A DNA stretch of 64,000 nucleotides from Halosolutus amylolyticus (GCF_023566055.1 NZ_JALIQP010000002.1:620001-684000), one strand, 5' to 3'. Shown: positions 1-8,869, counted from the stretch's first letter. Translations and numbers: made by a program. The notes: generated by a model not told the origin, from the sequence alone.

Positions 1-94
1 CGACAATCACCGGACGAAGATTTTCACGCGGTATACACGTACAACTCAGTTCGGAAAAGAAATCAAATACAGCTTTGGTGAAGACTCCTGTGAG

Positions 95-370
95 ATGAAC
101 GACCTCACTGGTTTCCAGCGAGACTTGCTGTACGTGATTGCAGGTGCTGACCGGCCGTCCGGCCAAGACGTCAAGGAGGAAGTCGAGCAATACTACAGCG
201 CCGAAATCAACCACGGCCGACTGTATCCGAATCTCGATACCCTCGTCAACAACGAACTCGTCGAAAAAGGGCAAATCGACCGGCGGACGAACTACTACGC
301 CATCACCGACGCCGGAGAAGAAGAGATCCACGAGCGGCGGGAGTGGGAGAACCACTACGTGGAGATGTAA
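95..370 (+). CDS. PadR-type winged-helix transcriptional regulator
   Basis: A 91-residue protein that is almost entirely one winged-helix domain. The stretch containing GRLYPNLDTLVNNELVEKG (about residues 41-59) matches the recognition helix and wing entry of PadR-type repressors, followed by a wing with RTNYYAITDAG. Small PadR-like proteins of this size are common in haloarchaea and usually act as dimeric DNA-binding regulators, with targets not predictable from sequence. It lies outside the integrated element, in the left chromosomal flank. The ATG at 95 is the first good start, and no ligand or C-terminal dimerisation helix of the longer PadR-s2 type is seen. Confidence 0.85.
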   Translation: MNDLTGFQRDLLYVIAGADRPSGQDVKEEVEQYYSAEINHGRLYPNLDTLVNNELVEKGQIDRRTNYYAITDAGEEEIHERREWENHYVEM

Positions 371-462
371 GCCGAGTCGCATTCGTCCGTATCGAACGTT
401 CACCGACTCCGATGTTTTCGTGGAAAAGAAAGCTTATACCGGCGGAATAGCGTTAGCAAAGT

Positions 463-774
463 ATGCCCGCAGATACTACCGAAACGCTGCCAAATCTCGT
501 GACGATCGTTGGCCGAGGCGTGCCATCGAACTACGAAATTACCGTCGACGGCGACATCGAACTCGTCGGTGCCGACCCGATCGAGGAGGCAACCGTCGTC
601 ACGGACCACTCCGCAGAGGGGGCGGTCGATACCGGCGTGATGCGGTTCCGGTTCTCCGGCCAGATGGCGAACGTTCACGTCGTCGACTGGAACGGCGTCC
701 CCGCACCGGACTCACCCAGTACACCAGAAGTCCACATCGACTACGGCGTACCGCCCCGGAGCGACAACAACTAG
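463..774 (+). CDS. Conserved small haloarchaeal protein, function unknown
   Basis: A 103-residue acidic protein with no catalytic motif, signal peptide or membrane segment that I can recognise. The pattern of short beta strands (VTIVGRGVPSNYEITVDGDIEL and later VHIDYGV) suggests a small beta-rich fold. A TATA-like CTTATAC at 433-439 is centred about 27 bases before the ATG at 463, which fits the leaderless transcripts usual in haloarchaea and supports this start. It belongs to the chromosomal flank. Function cannot be assigned. Confidence 0.7.
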   Translation: MPADTTETLPNLVTIVGRGVPSNYEITVDGDIELVGADPIEEATVVTDHSAEGAVDTGVMRFRFSGQMANVHVVDWNGVPAPDSPSTPEVHIDYGVPPRSDNN

Positions 775-820
775 ATTTTACTCTTTCGATCGGGTCCGCA
801 GTTGACGTGCTACCTGGGCG

Positions 821-844
821 CTCTGATACGGGGTGCTGTACTAT
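821..844. repeat. Degenerate half-copy of the palindromic repeat family
   Basis: CTGATACGG followed by GTGCTGTA closely matches the outer arm of the four full palindromic elements seen at 46708, 55600, 62219 and 62680. The central GC-rich stem and the second arm are missing, so it is either a truncated copy or a chance match. Confidence 0.4.
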
Positions 845-930
845 CGCTCGTGATTTCGGTGGTGTGTCCCGATTTCAGTAGCGGGTCACTGACGTCCGCC
901 CCAGTCAGGTTTGGGTGACGTGTAAATCGA

Positions 931-946
931 TGGCCTCGGCACTCAT
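931..946 (+). repeat. attL: left 16-bp direct repeat of the element
   Basis: The sequence TGGCCTCGGCACTCAT is identical to 40670-40685. The flanking bases differ on both sides, so the exact core is 16 bp. It sits where composition changes from GC-rich chromosome to the AT-richer stretch around 950-1430. It is not part of a recognisable tRNA gene. Confidence 0.85.
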
Positions 947-1091
947 GGTTTTCTACTGTGGTACTACAATTACCACAGTCTTCTATAGGATCTGAGACGA
1001 CTAGAATACTTCGGTAATGGGTGATACTCTAGTTCAATTCATTTTCGAAAGTGCTTTCTAGAAATACTGTCAGTACTTTAGTTATAATCTC

Positions 1092-1304
1092 TTAGACATA
1101 TAGTTCACTCAACTTATTGCCAGATGATATGATATTATCAATGCTAACTGGACCAAGTCCTATATCAAAGGATCGGCGAATGTGACGTACCGGGGACTGA
1201 ACATTAATATCGAGCTCTGCGATATCCACGAAAATGAGCATGAGTGTATCTGTGAGTTCCTTGAACGTAGACTCTATATCGTCCTCTGACACCAAGATCG
1301 GCAC
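1092..1304 (-). CDS. Possible small hypothetical protein (weak)
   Basis: A 70-residue reverse-strand frame in AT-rich DNA just inside attL. The translation is ordinary looking (acidic, amphipathic, with DDIESTFKELTDTLMLIFVDIAEL near the start) rather than arginine-rich like most shadow frames in this genome, which is the only reason for listing it. No ribosome-binding site or family similarity is recognisable. It could be a decayed gene end. Confidence 0.25.
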   Translation of the reverse strand: MPILVSEDDIESTFKELTDTLMLIFVDIAELDINVQSPVRHIRRSFDIGLGPVSIDNIISSGNKLSELYV

Positions 1305-1433
1305 CTTCTGGATTTAGACGCTCATACACGGATACAGTGGTAAGATCTGAGTGATATCTCTCTCACGCTTATATGGACACGATTCGCTTCATAACCCAAA
1401 CGGCTTAACTAACTGGTATAGTAAGTCCTTGCT

Positions 1434-2366
1434 ATGGGAAAACGGCCTGAGATTGGCGCATTTGCGGAGGAAGTCGAGGACTTCCACGCGGATCCTGATG
1501 ACTTGGAACATTTTGATCCTCATCTGGTCTTAGGATACTTTCAACGCCTGGAGATGATTTTGGATGAATGTCCTGTGGAGATCTATGCGGCCTCGTCTCT
1601 TAAGCATCCCTGGCCATATCGATTGCAAAAGGCCGGGGAGTGTGCTCCGGCATCGTTCTGGCGGAGTCAGCACCGTATCTTGGATTCTAATATCACCGAT
1701 CCACGGGTCACCAATGAGGACATCCTTGAGGAGGCGATACAGAAGGACGCGACAGCTGTCGTTGCCAAAGACTACCTACCATTTCATCTCTATGATCGCA
1801 AGTTTGACCTGGAAGAGCTGACGGGGGCAACAAACCATAGAGAGGCAACGACCCAAAGCATCCAGGAATTTATCGACCTCCACGACCCGGATCGGCATCC
1901 CCCGGCATATATCCCGCTGCAGCCCCCGTATGTCGATCACATACAAGATATCAGGGAAATCGTCGTCGACAGTCATCTCGAGGAGAAGTACATGCTTGGC
2001 GGGCTCAAAAACGCGAACCCGAAACGACGGATCAGTGAAGCTCAGGCCCTCCGGGACAAAATCGGTGGTGAGCCGGACCTCCATGGACTGGGCTGGGGGC
2101 TCTCGGACGCCCTTGTTGAATCCCTCCGCCACAATCCGGACCTGATTGAGTCCGTTGATAACAGCGGGCCATCACAGGCTATTCTTAACGACGGCCTGCT
2201 TGACAAGCACTGGCAAAAACAGCCATTTGGATTGGTCGAAGGACAGATGCGGAACTCGGTCGCAGGTGCATTCGAGTTCGGAATCCTCCTCCAGGCAACG
2301 CACCGGCTCACCAAGTACAATACTGAGTTTACCACGAACCAGAAGAGTATCAGCGACTATCAATAA
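1434..2366 (+). CDS. Compact TGT-fold protein (DpdA-like, paralogue A)
   Basis: A 310-residue protein whose second half has the late strands of a tRNA-guanine-transglycosylase barrel: YMLGGLK at 187-192, then DLHGLGWGLSDALVESLRHNPDLI (215-238) leading into SVDNSGPSQ with Asp242. These correspond to the VGGL strand, the GVG-P-DL helix and the FD nucleophile strand of TGT enzymes. AYIPLQPPY (158-166) may be the strand that carries the base-binding glutamine. The C-x-C-x2-C zinc site of classical TGTs is absent and the chain is shorter than usual (about 375). TGT enzymes swap guanine for a 7-deazaguanine, and the DpdA branch does this in DNA. It is first in the cassette, 8 bases before the next gene. 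Whether it is catalytic or a non-catalytic partner of the second TGT is open. Confidence 0.65.
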   Translation: MGKRPEIGAFAEEVEDFHADPDDLEHFDPHLVLGYFQRLEMILDECPVEIYAASSLKHPWPYRLQKAGECAPASFWRSQHRILDSNITDPRVTNEDILEEAIQKDATAVVAKDYLPFHLYDRKFDLEELTGATNHREATTQSIQEFIDLHDPDRHPPAYIPLQPPYVDHIQDIREIVVDSHLEEKYMLGGLKNANPKRRISEAQALRDKIGGEPDLHGLGWGLSDALVESLRHNPDLIESVDNSGPSQAILNDGLLDKHWQKQPFGLVEGQMRNSVAGAFEFGILLQATHRLTKYNTEFTTNQKSISDYQ

Positions 2367-2374
2367 CCCGGGTC

Positions 2375-2824
2375 ATGACGAAAACCTTGGCGCTTGTAGG
2401 CTGTGGCAGCGAAAAACGTGATAAGCGGACGGAAGCGAAGTCACTCTATACCTCCACCTACTTCGCTAAAAAACGGCAGTGGGCCGAAGGATGCGATACC
2501 TGGCTTATCCTTTCTGCTGAACACGGGGTTGTCCATCCGGCCACTGTTTTGGAACCGTACGATACTGCGATGGCCGACCTCAGCGACGAGCAGACTAGTG
2601 AATGGGCGACAAATGTCATGGCCGATTTGGGTCCACAGCTCAGTTGCTTTGACGAAGTTGTCGTCCTCGCTGGCCGTGACTACTTTGCCCCAATCAGTGA
2701 CGAACTTCGCCAAGCAGCACCCACGGTGCAGTGGCCGTTCCAGGGAAAGAGGCTGTTCGAACAGATGGAATGGCTCGACCAAACCTCTCCCCCAGATCAG
2801 TCCACACTTGAATCGTTCGAATGA
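2375..2824 (+). CDS. DUF6884/YaaA-like protein A
   Basis: A 149-residue protein with the pattern I associate with DUF6884: VGCGSEK near the N-terminus (8-14), LYTSTYFAKKR-WAE (24-38), LSAEHGVV-P-EPYD (46-62) and LAGRDYF in the second half. The LSA-HG-PYD signature also occurs in the YaaA/DUF328 fold, which binds DNA. The start lies just downstream of the compact TGT gene, so the two are probably co-transcribed. I infer a role in base modification from this placement; biochemistry is not predictable from sequence alone. Confidence 0.65.
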   Translation: MTKTLALVGCGSEKRDKRTEAKSLYTSTYFAKKRQWAEGCDTWLILSAEHGVVHPATVLEPYDTAMADLSDEQTSEWATNVMADLGPQLSCFDEVVVLAGRDYFAPISDELRQAAPTVQWPFQGKRLFEQMEWLDQTSPPDQSTLESFE

Positions 2825-3022
2825 CGTCCGATAAAATCTAACACCCATCACCAAAACAAAATTATAAGAGTATATAATTAACTAGCCGGTTCCGGTTACC
2901 ACTCTATATCTATACACTTCAGAAACCCCTGGTATGATGCCTGTACTTGTTGAATTCTTCTGTTGCACGGCGCGGTAGAGAACGTGGTAAGCTATAAGGT
3001 CTCGGGGTCGAAAGAAGCAACC

Positions 3023-3505
3023 ATGTCAATACTGCTGGTACAGTCATGCTCAAAGTCCAAAAATAGGCCGGGAGAACCGGTTAATGCCCTTGAATTGTAC
3101 TCGGGATACTTCTTCAAAATTATCAAGAAAGCGATACGTGATGATGAACTGCAGGATGAAATCGATATTTGCGTTCTCTCGGCCGAACACGGATTAATCG
3201 ATACAACTGACGAAATCAGCTACTACGACCGACGCATGAACCCGGATCGAGCAGCTGAAATCCGGGATGACATTACAACGGAACTGCGAGGAAAAGTTGC
3301 TGAGAACGATTATGACCATGTCATCTTCAATCTCGGATCAGCATACAGGAGTGCGATCGGCGATCTGTCTGACCTTCCGGCATCGGTCCAGTTTATCGAA
3401 GGCGATGGCATCGGATACAAAGGACACACACTCAAACAGATCATCCGGGGCAACTATTCGTCGCTTGAGATGGAGGTGAGGAATGCCACAGCTCAAGCAA
3501 ACTGA
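3023..3505 (+). CDS. DUF6884/YaaA-like protein B
   Basis: A 160-residue paralogue of the previous DUF6884-type protein: QSCSKSKNRPG at the N-terminus, ALELYSGYFFK, then LSAEHGLI followed by YYDRRM. A TATA-like CTATAAG at about 2991-2997 lies 27-30 bases upstream of the ATG at 3023, so I prefer that start to the TTG further upstream; this implies a second promoter inside the cassette. Its end overlaps the next gene by 23 bases, indicating translational coupling with the full-length TGT. Function is inferred only from this coupling. Confidence 0.6.
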   Translation: MSILLVQSCSKSKNRPGEPVNALELYSGYFFKIIKKAIRDDELQDEIDICVLSAEHGLIDTTDEISYYDRRMNPDRAAEIRDDITTELRGKVAENDYDHVIFNLGSAYRSAIGDLSDLPASVQFIEGDGIGYKGHTLKQIIRGNYSSLEMEVRNATAQAN

Positions 3506-4727
3506 GCAGACTGCCTCGTTCCAGGTTACCGCGACAGCCGGCGATGCCCGTGCCGGGACCCTCACCATCAACGGCCAGTCACTCGACACTCCAACGTTTT
3601 TCCCCGTTCTAAGTTTCTACGGCGGTGGAACGAAATCCAGCGTCTTCGGCGGCGGCGTTCATAGGACAATAAAGGAGTTCATGCTCGGAAAGGAGGAGAT
3701 CGGTGGCGGAACGTACGACAAATACTTCCGCGGAACGATGACCTCCGTTGCCTCCCTCACCGACTATGGCATCAACCAAGAACGGTTTAACGATTACACC
3801 TCAGACCGAATCAAAGACCGAGAAACGTTTTCCGACTATAACGGCCTCATCTTCGTTGATTCTGGCGGATACAAATTCTTACATAACAATGGGCTTGACG
3901 GGAGTGATTTCGAGATAGAGATCGATCAGCGGGAAGCGTTCCGCATCCAGAAGCAGCTCGGCGGCGATATCATCGTCAACCTTGATCGGCCGATCGCACC
4001 CAACGACACGTTCGACGAACGGCAACAGAAGGCCGAACGCACCGCCGAAAATGCGGTCGAGTTCGCACGTCTTACCCAGACCTATCCCGGTGCCCGGTAC
4101 CTGACCGTCCACGGATATAACTATTCGATGCTCGACCGGTTCTTCGACCACATTCAATCCCAGTTCGGGAATATCGATATCTCCACCCTGTTTGACGGGA
4201 TCGCCCTCGGAAGCCTTGTCCCGAAGAAAGATGACAAGGCAGCGTTGATCACCGCGGTCATGGACTGCGTCGAAATCATGGAGGAACGCGGGCTTGCCGA
4301 TCTGCCACTCCACGTACTGGGGATTGGCAGTGGATCTATCCCGCTCCTCGTCGCCGCCGGCGCGGACACGTTCGACTCAACGACCTACATCCAGAACGCG
4401 ATCAACCAAAAGTACGCCGTGAGTTTGACCAAGCACATTCCGCTGGACGCAGTTGATTTCAACCAGTGTGACTGTGCTGTCTGCTCCGACCCAAAGCTGG
4501 TCAACTGGATGCAGGGCAACACTGAATACCAGAAAGATGTTCTTGGCCCGGTTGCTATGCACAATCTTATCATCCACAGACAGGAGGTGCGAGAACTCCG
4601 GCAGCGGATCAAACAGCACGGCACAGACCCAGTTATCGACTACCTTGACGAGACCGTGGGCCGGAACGACTCAATCCGCAAACAGACGCATCGCGTTGTC
4701 AACGAAGCGCTCGGAGGATATTTCTAA
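3483..4727 (+). CDS. TGT-family guanine transglycosylase with zinc site (DpdA-like, paralogue B)
   Basis: A 414-residue TIM-barrel transglycosylase with most hallmarks of the TGT family. These are the general-base motif VDSGGY (Asp126), NLDRP with Asp168 where TGTs hold the base, GIALGSL (239-245) for the VGGL loop, the nucleophile motif FDSTTY (Asp298), and a complete zinc site Cys329-x-Cys331-x2-Cys334-x25-His360, the exact classical spacing. It lacks the PUA and linker domains of archaeal tRNA TGT, which argues against ordinary archaeosine synthesis. Expected reaction: replacing guanine with a 7-deazaguanine such as preQ0, which the host makes for tRNA. A strong Shine-Dalgarno-like GAGGTGAGG precedes the ATG. 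The next gene starts 2 bases after its stop. DNA as substrate is an inference. Confidence 0.8.
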   Translation: MPQLKQTEQTASFQVTATAGDARAGTLTINGQSLDTPTFFPVLSFYGGGTKSSVFGGGVHRTIKEFMLGKEEIGGGTYDKYFRGTMTSVASLTDYGINQERFNDYTSDRIKDRETFSDYNGLIFVDSGGYKFLHNNGLDGSDFEIEIDQREAFRIQKQLGGDIIVNLDRPIAPNDTFDERQQKAERTAENAVEFARLTQTYPGARYLTVHGYNYSMLDRFFDHIQSQFGNIDISTLFDGIALGSLVPKKDDKAALITAVMDCVEIMEERGLADLPLHVLGIGSGSIPLLVAAGADTFDSTTYIQNAINQKYAVSLTKHIPLDAVDFNQCDCAVCSDPKLVNWMQGNTEYQKDVLGPVAMHNLIIHRQEVRELRQRIKQHGTDPVIDYLDETVGRNDSIRKQTHRVVNEALGGYF

Positions 4728-4729
4728 CA

Positions 4730-6295
4730 ATGAAACAACACCCGGAAGTCAACGAAGTACAGGAGTTTCTTGAGATTGCCAGCGATTTCGAGGACCCCCT
4801 CGAGATCATCCGCGAATCACTATCGAATGCGTACGATGCCGGTGCGACAGAGGTCGTGATAACGATCCGCGACAGTGCCGCAGGCTCCGACATAATCATC
4901 GAAGACGACGGGCACGGCATGTCCCGGGACGACCTCAAGTCCTTCTTCGACCTCGGTAACTCCCGAAAGACCGACTCGATCGGCCACAAAGGCCACGGAA
5001 CAAAAATCTTCTACAAGAGCGACCGTATCGTCGTTGACACCGCACACAACGGTTCAAACTTCCACGCGGTCATGGACCGGCCCTGGGAGAAGCTCAATGA
5101 GAAGACATTACCGGAATACGAGGTCTCAAAGACAGATACACGGCCAGGAAATACCGGTACTAGGATCCAGATCAGTGGTTTCCGGTCTGGTGAAGGATTC
5201 GACCCGCAATCCCTGACGTACGACAAGATCCACCACTACCTGAAGTGGAAGACCATCGCCGGATCGACAGCACACTTTTTCGATGATAGCCAGCGGGAGA
5301 TGGAGGTCGTGGTGGACCTGGATGACGAAATCGATGACACCCGTGACCAGCTCACCACAACCAATCAGCTCACATTCCCCCGTGAACAGCTTCAGCCATC
5401 AACCGGCGAATTCCCCGCGACCCGTATGTGTAAACACTACCCTCCACGCAAAATCGAATTTGAACATGACGAGGGATCATCGACCGTCGAAATCGTTGGC
5501 ATGATCGGAGGGAAAGACGCCCGCAACGAACTTCCCACGTACGGGCGGCACTCCGTCCAGTTCGGTGTCTGGCTGGCGAAAGACCATATCAAGGTCGAAC
5601 AGGTCAACGAAGTCCTCACCCACGACAACGAGTTCATCCACTTCTTCTTTATCGCCAACTGCCAGGACCTGGAACTCGCCGCGAACCGGGGGAAGGTCCG
5701 GAACAAAGCAAGCTCGCTGTACAAAACGTTGAAACAGGAACTGAAGCACTATATGACGAAGATTGCGGAGGACCCCTGGTTCAAGGAAGACTACCTGGAA
5801 ACCCGCAAGCGCGCACAGCTTCGGCGACGCGCACAGTCCCAGACAACGTCACTCGAAGAACGGCTGGAGTCCATTGATACCAACGACCAGTTCAAACCGA
5901 CCAACCGATCGGAGGTCCTGCTCGCACTTGAACGCTCAAACAATGAGGTGGACAACAGTATCACCGTGAAAGAATACAAAGCAGACCATGAGGTCCCGGC
6001 TATCCTGCTAGACGATGATACGCTACGAACCAGTCACGTATACGTCGAACTCACCGAGCACTTCGAAGACGACTACCCGCTCGGTTCAGCCGACACGATT
6101 CTCTGCTGGAGCTACGGCGACATCGATATCCTACGAGAATATGAACGGAACGGATATCACGGCGGTGACGTGGAAATCGATCTTCAAGACAACCAGATCA
6201 TCTACCACCATGAGGACCGCCACACCGTGGACATCATCACGGTCTCTGACCGGTTGGCCGCGCTAGAGCACCAGCCACTCACCTCACTGGATTAA
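4730..6295 (+). CDS. GHKL (HSP90/MORC-like) ATPase
   Basis: A 521-residue protein with an N-terminal Bergerat ATP-binding fold: the N-box around RESLSNAYDAGA (Glu29, Asn33), DDGHGM (59-64) and GHKGHGTK (85-92). This combination marks HSP90, MutL, histidine-kinase and MORC-type ATPases; the lack of phospho-acceptor or sensor domains favours the MORC/HSP90 side. The remaining 400 residues are charged and mixed alpha/beta, with no motif I recognise. ATP-driven dimer clamping is typical of the family. It begins 2 bases after the TGT gene, so it is probably translated with it. In this context I infer a sensing or gating role between DNA modification and the downstream nuclease. Confidence 0.8.
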   Translation: MKQHPEVNEVQEFLEIASDFEDPLEIIRESLSNAYDAGATEVVITIRDSAAGSDIIIEDDGHGMSRDDLKSFFDLGNSRKTDSIGHKGHGTKIFYKSDRIVVDTAHNGSNFHAVMDRPWEKLNEKTLPEYEVSKTDTRPGNTGTRIQISGFRSGEGFDPQSLTYDKIHHYLKWKTIAGSTAHFFDDSQREMEVVVDLDDEIDDTRDQLTTTNQLTFPREQLQPSTGEFPATRMCKHYPPRKIEFEHDEGSSTVEIVGMIGGKDARNELPTYGRHSVQFGVWLAKDHIKVEQVNEVLTHDNEFIHFFFIANCQDLELAANRGKVRNKASSLYKTLKQELKHYMTKIAEDPWFKEDYLETRKRAQLRRRAQSQTTSLEERLESIDTNDQFKPTNRSEVLLALERSNNEVDNSITVKEYKADHEVPAILLDDDTLRTSHVYVELTEHFEDDYPLGSADTILCWSYGDIDILREYERNGYHGGDVEIDLQDNQIIYHHEDRHTVDIITVSDRLAALEHQPLTSLD

Positions 6296-6379
6296 CACGG
6301 TAACCGCTACCTCTTAAACCGGAGTACCGGACTGTCTGCTACCACAATATTAACATGAAGCTGATACGGGTGTAGAGAC

Positions 6380-8869
6380 ATGGAAAGCTCAGACGAAACA
6401 CCACTTTGCGGTACTCGGGTCTTCCTGTATCCTGGTGACCCAGACGGGACAGGGATCATCGACTACGATCCCACCGATTACCGGGAGATCTATCAGGATC
6501 TAGACTTCGTGGACAGTACCCAGTTCATCCGCTCTCTCGAGCAAGATATCAAGCTGAAGAACCGGTCTCTCCTCCGCGTAACCGACGGGGAGCGGTTCGA
6601 AGTCCCGGAGTACCAGCGAAACTTCTCGTGGGAAGAAGAACAGCACGAGGAACTCTGGGATACGTTGCTGTCAATTCTGACGCTGAAACCGAAATCGGGC
6701 GAACTCCCCGTGGACACCTACTTCGGCACTGTGTATATTGCCCGGTCCGCCCAGGGCGAAGTCTATGAGATCATTGACGGCCAACAACGCCTCTCCACGG
6801 TCTCCATCCTGCTGAAGAACATCAAGGACCACCTCGAAGACAAGCGGACGAAGGTTGACGGTCAACTTCAGGCGTACGCCGAGCATATCTGCGAGGAATA
6901 CCTTGATGAATTGCTGTATCGGCGGAAAGGTCCGACCGAAACACCGTTCCTGGAACTCAACGACCACGACGACAGCATCTACGAACTGCTGTTCCAGGAC
7001 CCGGAGAAAAAGGTTCAGACCCTGAAGGCGATGGACCAGTACGACGGCCGGAAGCAGAACGCCATCCGTCTCCGGGACCTCTTCGACGAGGTCGGTATCC
7101 CGGAAGAGGTCTACGAAGAGGACGAGGAACTGGCTGACACCGATCTGCTGGAGTCGTTCCGGTACTTTGGTGATTCCCACCGGCGGCTCGTACGAACCGA
7201 CGAATACTACGACGCGAAGGTTGCCGCGTTCGCTGACCGGGAGGAGTTCGATACGCCCGAGAAGGAGGTCAAGGCCCTGCTCAACCTCGCCCATTTCACG
7301 CTGCGGTCTCTCCGCGTCTCCGAGTGCATCTTCCAGACTGATAACCAGGAACTCCGGATCGAGGTCTTCCAGTCGCTGAACGACCGTGGTGTTGAGCTCT
7401 CCAGTATGGACAAGGTCCGGGCCCGGATCGTCGGCCGGTTCCAGGGCGAGTCCGACAGTGACAAACAGATCGCCCGCTGGGAGAACGTGGTCCAGATGTT
7501 CGGCGGTGATGCAGACGCCGTTGAAGACTTCCTTGCCCATTACCTAGCTGCGACCGAGAAATCGTTCGAGACCGTGACGGATGCCCGCAGTAACATGCTG
7601 GAAGCGTTCCGGTTGAAGCAGATCGGCCGCCGTGATATCAAGTCACGGCTGGCAAGCCCCGGGCAGGCCCGCGACTTCCTCGAGGAACTGGAAAACTACG
7701 CTGGCCGGTACCGGGAGATCGTGACCGCGGACCTGACCGATGACGACACCGAACTGAAAAAGGAGTACCGGGAAGAGTGCGAAGCTATCCTCCAACGGCT
7801 CAACAAGCTGGGAACAACACAGTGGCGGCCGTTCGTCATGTACGTCTACCAGGCCGTGACCGAGGCCCCCGGGAAGGATGCGTTCCTGCGCGACATCCTG
7901 AAAACGGTCGAGAACATCACGTTCCGCGTCGCGATCTCCGATCTCGTGGCGACCGTTGTGGATGATACGTATCCGAAAACCTGCCAAGCGTTCCGGGAGC
8001 TCGAACAGTCCGGGAACCAGTTCGATACTGAGCAGATCAGTGCAACACTGGTCGATAACATCGACAGTTCGGCACGGCAGCTCTTCGGCGAGTCGTTTAT
8101 CGATATTCTCGTCACCAGTGAAAACTGGCGGAACAACCAGACGAAGCAATTGTTCCTGAAGATCGCGGACGAGGATTTCCGGCGACGTAACCAGACCGGG
8201 ATCACGAAGTCCGAATTAAGTGAGGATCCAAGCGAGGTCCACATCGAGCACATCCTCCCCATCTCGTACTTCCTCCCCGGCAAAGAGAACCCGTATGCAT
8301 GGCTGGAGTGCTTCTTCGATAATGGGAAGCGCAACATGATCGAAACACAGATCGATTATCTGCGTACACGGGATGCCCATCTCCTCTCCTCTAACGATCC
8401 CGGCTACGATGAGATTGAGCAGATCATCGAGGGAATCGAGGAACGGTTCGTCCGCGACCTAGGGAACATGATGCTCCTCGACGAAGAGGTCAATAAACCG
8501 ATCAAGAACCGGCTGTTCTCGGTGAAGCTCCGAGAATACCACCTCCGGCACAGTAAGGACATGGACAACCTCGTGAACCAGTACTTCTCGACCGCCGATA
8601 ACGTCTCGACCGACAAACTCGAGGAGCTTCTCGGGTTGGAGCTGCCAGAGGATGAAACTCAGTTCGGAGACGTCTATCCCACGGTCCAGTACTTCAACGA
8701 GTGGTGGACCTACGAACAGCTGATCGACCGGAAAGCACAGCTCATCACGGCCATTCTGGAATCGTTGAAGTTCCGCACGGAACCTGACGAGTTCGAACCG
8801 TACATGGACAATATCGAAGACTACGTCGGGGAAGACATCGAAAAACGGCTGGCAGTGCTGACCGCCTGA
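6380..8869 (+). CDS. GmrSD-like DUF262/DUF1524 restriction nuclease
   Basis: An 829-residue protein with both halves of a GmrSD-type enzyme. The N-terminal DUF262 domain has VPEYQRNFSW (75-84) and the NTP-handling motif DGQQRLS (133-139). The C-terminal DUF1524 HNH-like nuclease has HIEHILP (621-627). GmrSD-type proteins are modification-dependent restriction enzymes, and DUF262 motifs also occur in systems that read non-canonical DNA marks. It follows the GHKL ATPase on the same strand with an 84-base gap. Its residues 1-45 before DUF262 are an unassigned extension. Likely role: cleaving DNA according to modification state. Whether it attacks modified or unmodified DNA cannot be told from sequence. 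Confidence 0.85.
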   Translation: MESSDETPLCGTRVFLYPGDPDGTGIIDYDPTDYREIYQDLDFVDSTQFIRSLEQDIKLKNRSLLRVTDGERFEVPEYQRNFSWEEEQHEELWDTLLSILTLKPKSGELPVDTYFGTVYIARSAQGEVYEIIDGQQRLSTVSILLKNIKDHLEDKRTKVDGQLQAYAEHICEEYLDELLYRRKGPTETPFLELNDHDDSIYELLFQDPEKKVQTLKAMDQYDGRKQNAIRLRDLFDEVGIPEEVYEEDEELADTDLLESFRYFGDSHRRLVRTDEYYDAKVAAFADREEFDTPEKEVKALLNLAHFTLRSLRVSECIFQTDNQELRIEVFQSLNDRGVELSSMDKVRARIVGRFQGESDSDKQIARWENVVQMFGGDADAVEDFLAHYLAATEKSFETVTDARSNMLEAFRLKQIGRRDIKSRLASPGQARDFLEELENYAGRYREIVTADLTDDDTELKKEYREECEAILQRLNKLGTTQWRPFVMYVYQAVTEAPGKDAFLRDILKTVENITFRVAISDLVATVVDDTYPKTCQAFRELEQSGNQFDTEQISATLVDNIDSSARQLFGESFIDILVTSENWRNNQTKQLFLKIADEDFRRRNQTGITKSELSEDPSEVHIEHILPISYFLPGKENPYAWLECFFDNGKRNMIETQIDYLRTRDAHLLSSNDPGYDEIEQIIEGIEERFVRDLGNMMLLDEEVNKPIKNRLFSVKLREYHLRHSKDMDNLVNQYFSTADNVSTDKLEELLGLELPEDETQFGDVYPTVQYFNEWWTYEQLIDRKAQLITAILESLKFRTEPDEFEPYMDNIEDYVGEDIEKRLAVLTA

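Larger units (their letters stand above)
775..1433. other. Long gene-poor stretch containing attL
   Basis: This 659-base stretch holds a degenerate half-palindrome (821-844), the left attachment repeat (931-946) and then about 480 bases of AT-rich DNA at the left edge of the element. The only coding possibility is a weak reverse-strand frame at 1092-1304. A TATAG-type sequence about 18 bases before the ATG at 1434 may belong to the promoter of the first cassette gene. Confidence 0.6.

Noticed and set aside
931-946. Attachment repeat as the 3' end of a tRNA gene
   Set aside because: No T-loop motif or acceptor-stem pairing is visible on either side, so the target is not a tRNA gene.
3483-4727. 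Full-length TGT as the host's ordinary archaeal tRNA TGT for archaeosine
   Set aside because: It lacks the PUA and C-terminal domains of archaeal TGT and sits in a mobile cassette with a second TGT-like gene and a nuclease; the host should have its own copy elsewhere.
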